DNA of 8,974 nt. Source: an uncultured Opitutia bacterium. GTDB taxonomy: Bacteria > Verrucomicrobiota > Verrucomicrobiia > Opitutales > UBA953. The notes under the pieces are model-generated. The model saw only the letters and a list, made by a program, of their open reading frames with translations. It was not told the origin of the DNA and ran no database searches. Where the stretch lies: assembly GCA_903910245.1 (NCBI GenBank), contig CAIVYX010000165.1, forward strand, positions 1 through 8,974. The letters run 5' to 3'. How positions within the stretch are numbered: position 1 is the first letter of the stretch; each line of letters starts with the position of its first letter. Below, piece by piece: positions 6,330-8,974 of the stretch. Both the position numbers and the translations under genes were made by a program.

Positions 6330-7673
6330 ATGCCAGAATATCTTTGGTCCGCCGCCCTGTTTCTTGCCTTTGGCTTTGCACTGGGATATTATTTTATGAG
6401 CCGTAAAAAAGACCGCAAGAATGCGAGAAAGCTAAGAAGAGAGCGAAGGCTCATGAATACGAGCCGACCTGAGCCTGATGCCGAACACCCGGGAGATATT
6501 GCCTTCGCAAATATTACGCCGGCCCCCGCCGAATCTACCGAAGACTCAAAGTTGGTGCAACGAGAGCTTGAAGAATCAAAAAAAGACAAAGCAAAACTTG
6601 AGTCAGAGCTCAAGGCTCTCGAGTCGCGGTTGAAGAGAGTCCAGTCTGAAAGAGATGGCTTAGCTAGGAAGGTGGAAGTGCTGGATGAGCAATTGAAACC
6701 GCTAAGGGCTCAGGTTCAGCAGGCTGAGATCGAGCAGAGAGCGCAAGCCAAGGCCAAGGTTTCGACTCCAGTGGATGCGCCCGACTTTCCTCCGCCTCAG
6801 GTGAAGATTATCCAAGGAAGCACAGGTGGGACTTGGAGATATGCAAGTGGCTCTGTTCACGGAAGCGAGAAGACCAGTGATCAATGCCAGGACAGTTCGC
6901 GGCTAGTCATTACAGCGGGACGGCAGTTTGCGATTCTCGCCGTAGCAGATGGGGCTGGATCGCTTAAGTACTCGAATATTGGAGCCCAAGAAGCGGTCTT
7001 GGCCGCATCTGAATCTGCTCGAGCCGAGCTCGAGATAATTGAAGCAAAAGGAGAGACCCTGACTAGGTCGGCATTCCTGACTCTGGCAGGTAAAATTTTT
7101 GGTGATGCACTCGCGGCTGTCAACTTGCGTGCTGAAAGCGAGAAGCAGAAGGCTCAGTTATATGGGTCGACCTTAATCGTGCTGATTGCCGGACCCGACT
7201 TCACCGCCTGCGCTCATGTCGGTGACGGTCGTGCTGGGTGCTGCCTCCGCGACGGACAGTGGATTCCGTTGCTAACACCTATGAAAGGTGGAGAGGCCAA
7301 CATGACTAGATTCCTTACGCACCTCCGCGATGAACCTGACCTCGTCCAGGCCAACTATATCTCCTTGGCGAGCTCTGCGGTCTTCTGCATCAGCGATGGT
7401 TGTGAAAGTGCCAGCTGGCACACGAAGACTAAGCCGCAGTATCGCACTAACGGGGCATTGGTTGACCCGAACATTCCTTCATCGGAGTTCTGGGCTTCTA
7501 TAGCCAAGACTGTCGCCGAATTGCCTGATAAGTTCAGGGCGGAGGGAAAGCCGGAATCTGAAATCCAAGGCGAGACAGACAGGCTTTTCTCCCAGTTCCT
7601 TCTAGGCGGAAATTTGACGTTAAAGGCTGAACGAGACGACAAGACCATCGCTCTCGCGGTCAATCTCCCATGA
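6330..7673 (+). CDS. membrane-anchored PP2C-type Ser/Thr phosphatase with coiled coil
   Basis: The 447-aa protein has three parts. Residues 4-23 are a single transmembrane helix followed by a strongly basic stretch (RKKDRKNARKLRRERR), which predicts a cytoplasmic body. Residues about 72-143 are a charged coiled coil. Residues about 170-447 are a PP2C domain. The metal-binding and catalytic landmarks are D188 (QCQDSS), D207-G208 (VADGAGS), the STLIVLI strand at 280-286, GDGR (298-301), SDG (355-357) and D436-D437 (RDDKTIAL). All the expected Asp residues are present, so it should be an active Mn/Mg-dependent phosphatase, probably opposing the kinase next door. GAGG at 6317-6320, overlapping the preceding stop codon, is 9 bases before the ATG. 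Many triad phosphatases have only the catalytic domain, so the membrane anchor and coiled coil are noteworthy. The stop overlaps the kinase start. Confidence 0.9.
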   Translation: MPEYLWSAALFLAFGFALGYYFMSRKKDRKNARKLRRERRLMNTSRPEPDAEHPGDIAFANITPAPAESTEDSKLVQRELEESKKDKAKLESELKALESRLKRVQSERDGLARKVEVLDEQLKPLRAQVQQAEIEQRAQAKAKVSTPVDAPDFPPPQVKIIQGSTGGTWRYASGSVHGSEKTSDQCQDSSRLVITAGRQFAILAVADGAGSLKYSNIGAQEAVLAASESARAELEIIEAKGETLTRSAFLTLAGKIFGDALAAVNLRAESEKQKAQLYGSTLIVLIAGPDFTACAHVGDGRAGCCLRDGQWIPLLTPMKGGEANMTRFLTHLRDEPDLVQANYISLASSAVFCISDGCESASWHTKTKPQYRTNGALVDPNIPSSEFWASIAKTVAELPDKFRAEGKPESEIQGETDRLFSQFLLGGNLTLKAERDDKTIALAVNLP

Positions 7674-8650
7674 AGGAGGGTATATACATTTCTGATGACT
7701 TCGGGCAGACCTATATTTCAGCGTTCAGGCTTGGGACAGAGGGCGCCGAGGGCGCCGTATTGCAAGTAACTGCATTTCCGCAGAACCGATCAAGCGTGGT
7801 AGCTGCAGATTATTGCGCCAAACTATACGGCAAGAATGCAATCGAGGGAAAGAAGCGCGCAGAGCGACTGCGTAAGATCTGGGCTATGCGCGAGAATCGT
7901 ATCAAGGATGGCCCAAAGTTTGAGTTTGGCTGGCCTTTGTCCGAGTTGAAAAAAGGAAACCAGTTCGTCGGATTTCTGATGAAGCGGGCAAAGAAAGGTA
8001 GTTGTTCCTTGGGGGAATTTGTGGTTCCCGGGGCGAAGAAGCTCGAGGGTGCCAATTTCGATTTTGATGCACCCCGTGGGCGTATCAACCGCTTGGCGCT
8101 GATGTGTAACATCGCCGCAGGAGTGAATCGCCTCCATTCTGCAGGACATGTATTTGTTGATTTCAAGCCATCAAACGTCCTAGCGCACCCTGCGACTGGG
8201 GAGATAATGTTCGTGGACTTGGACTCGTTACAACTAAGCGAAAAGCTAGGTAAATTCCCCGCTCCTTTGGGCACCCCTGAGTATATGCCACCAGAGGCCT
8301 ATGTAGACCCCGCTGATAAGCCAAGGAGTCCCAGTTGGGACAGGTTCTCAATGGCGGTTTTTTTCTACCAGATGATCACAGGTATTCATCCGTACTGCGG
8401 AACGGCCAAGGAATTTGTCACCGGAGTGGATACGCTGGAGGATAAAATCAAAGCGAAGATGTACGTAGGCGGCGCTGAAGCCTCCAAGTACGAGGTCATT
8501 CCCAAGCCTCATCATAGACTCGCTTCCTATTATCCCGAGCTGCAGCCTTTGTTCCGGCAAGCCTTCGAAGGTGGCCCCTCTCACCGGCCATCGGCTGAGA
8601 ATTGGGGCATAAAGTTCTACGAGTTGATGAAGAAAGTAAAAGGGGCTTAG
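7670..8650 (+). CDS. bacterial Ser/Thr protein kinase of the TerY-P triad type
   Basis: The 326-aa product is a kinase domain with little else. Landmarks are the glycine loop GTEGAEGAV (22-30), the ATP-binding Lys K51 (YCAKLYGK), a catalytic loop with D164, K166 and N169 (VDFKPSN), metal-binding D183 in VDLDS, the activation-segment end GTPEYMPPE (201-209), D224 of helix F (WDRFSMAV) and R306 (HRPSAENW). The HRD Arg is replaced (FVD) and DFG is DLD. Both are usual for this divergent family, whose members often read D-x-N/K at the loop and DxDS at the metal site. The C-terminal zinc-ribbon or HhH extension seen in some relatives is missing. ATG overlaps the phosphatase stop (ATGA), giving translational coupling. 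An AAGGAGG lies just inside the gene (7673-7679). It likely phosphorylates a triad component or a linked effector. Confidence 0.9.
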   Translation: MKEGIYISDDFGQTYISAFRLGTEGAEGAVLQVTAFPQNRSSVVAADYCAKLYGKNAIEGKKRAERLRKIWAMRENRIKDGPKFEFGWPLSELKKGNQFVGFLMKRAKKGSCSLGEFVVPGAKKLEGANFDFDAPRGRINRLALMCNIAAGVNRLHSAGHVFVDFKPSNVLAHPATGEIMFVDLDSLQLSEKLGKFPAPLGTPEYMPPEAYVDPADKPRSPSWDRFSMAVFFYQMITGIHPYCGTAKEFVTGVDTLEDKIKAKMYVGGAEASKYEVIPKPHHRLASYYPELQPLFRQAFEGGPSHRPSAENWGIKFYELMKKVKGA

Positions 8651-8664
8651 AGCGTCATTCGCTC
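8650..8664 (+). other. small hairpin at the end of the kinase gene
   Basis: GAGCG-TCATT-CGCTC overlaps the last base of the stop codon. A similar dyad, AGCG-TGATG-CGCT, occurs at 8709-8721, and its complement reads GAGCGCATCACGCT, so the two are inverted relatives. Neither has a U-tract of terminator length, although the second is followed by CTTTAAA. Confidence 0.35.
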
Positions 8665-8692
8665 CAAGTCTCCGAGGCGTGGGGTCCTATGC

Positions 8693-8964
8693 GGGGTCAC
8701 CTAATCCTAGCGTGATGCGCTCTTTAAACTCGCCAGAAGGCGTGAAATGAGGGCCTGTGAAGGACGGAGCGGCTTGCCCCCTTTGTATCTTGCGCCGAGC
8801 ACCACCGAAAACTCCTCTGGCGGCGATCGCGGTAACGGCCTTCGCAAGTAAGCGAGGACAGGATCCGGAAACTTCAGGGGCCACGAAGTGGCCTCTTTAT
8901 TTAACACTCCAAAGGAATAATTGGCTTCAGTAGCCGTGGGGGTGGGCTAGGGTGAGGTCACCCC
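8693..8964. repeat. region bounded by imperfect 20-bp inverted repeats, possible MITE or structured RNA
   Basis: GGGGTCACCTAATCCTAGCG (8693-8712) and the complement of 8945-8964 match at 16 of 20 positions. The region between is about 230 bases with no convincing gene. It contains several short hairpins, including CGCC-AGAA-GGCG (8731-8742), and a strong terminator. ATG lies just outside the right end and one base outside the left end, which is too short to prove a target duplication. A small non-autonomous transposable element or an untranslated RNA ending at the terminator are both possible. The 3' part of the window, 8903-8974, holds only the right repeat and a GGGTGA-GG-TCACCC palindrome (8950-8963). 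Confidence 0.3.
8876..8902 (+). terminator. intrinsic terminator downstream of the triad
   Basis: GGGGCCAC (8877-8884) pairs with GTGGCCTC (8888-8895) around a GAA loop, with one G-U pair and an added A-T at the base. TTTATTT (8896-8902) follows. It is a good Rho-independent terminator for rightward transcription. It lies about 226 bases beyond the kinase stop, so the operon would have a long 3' untranslated region, or it ends a separate small transcript from 8651-8875. Confidence 0.8.
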
Positions 8965-8974
8965 ATGACGGAAA

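Noticed and set aside
8747..8851. 34-codon + strand frame (MRACEGRSGL...) after the kinase
   Set aside because: No Shine-Dalgarno, low-complexity composition, and it lies within the repeat-bounded hairpin-rich region. The opposite strand is equally open in two frames, so coding is not supported.
8707..8907. Minus-strand frames of 65-66 codons near the right edge
   Set aside because: They run through the terminator stem and the inverted repeat, two frames are open over the same bases, and neither has a ribosome site.

Overview
The window looks like GC-rich bacterial chromosome, probably a verrucomicrobium of the Opitutales type. That placement is an inference from three things: high GC in the conserved-looking genes, weak or absent Shine-Dalgarno sites, and dispersed GC-rich palindromic intergenic repeats beginning GTAGGGGCGCGACGG. 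No RNA gene, CRISPR array or transposase was recognised, and no gene name could be assigned with confidence.

Layout. At 165-545 (+) is a small four-helix membrane protein. It converges on a leftward unit of two large unrecognised genes: 4401-2521 (626 aa, helical) and then 2305-791 (504 aa, mixed alpha/beta). The leftward unit ends at a strong intrinsic terminator at 641-687. A pair of inverted palindromic repeats (556-625) sits in the convergent gap. From 4402 to 4786 is a divergent control region with another repeat copy, an AT island and several palindromes.

Rightward from 4787 is a four-gene group: an unrecognised 251-aa protein (4787-5542), then a tight operon of a TerY-like von Willebrand A protein (5614-6318), a membrane-anchored coiled-coil PP2C-type phosphatase (6330-7673) and a bacterial Ser/Thr kinase (7670-8650). 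The last three are the 'TerY-P triad' of vWA, PP2C and kinase known from comparative genomics of Ter-type stress and defence systems. The kinase and phosphatase start within 11 bases of, or overlapping, the preceding stop codon. The likely logic is a reversible phosphorylation switch, with the kinase and phosphatase opposing each other around the metal-binding vWA protein. The 251-aa protein is a candidate partner, target or effector; that is inference.

The triad is visibly less GC-rich than the leftward genes and has an AT-rich leader carrying two mutually exclusive inverted repeats. This suggests the group arrived as a transferred module. Downstream of the kinase, 8651-8974 has no convincing gene. 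It holds an intrinsic terminator (8876-8902) inside a roughly 270-bp stretch bounded by imperfect inverted repeats, which could be a small non-autonomous element or a structured RNA.
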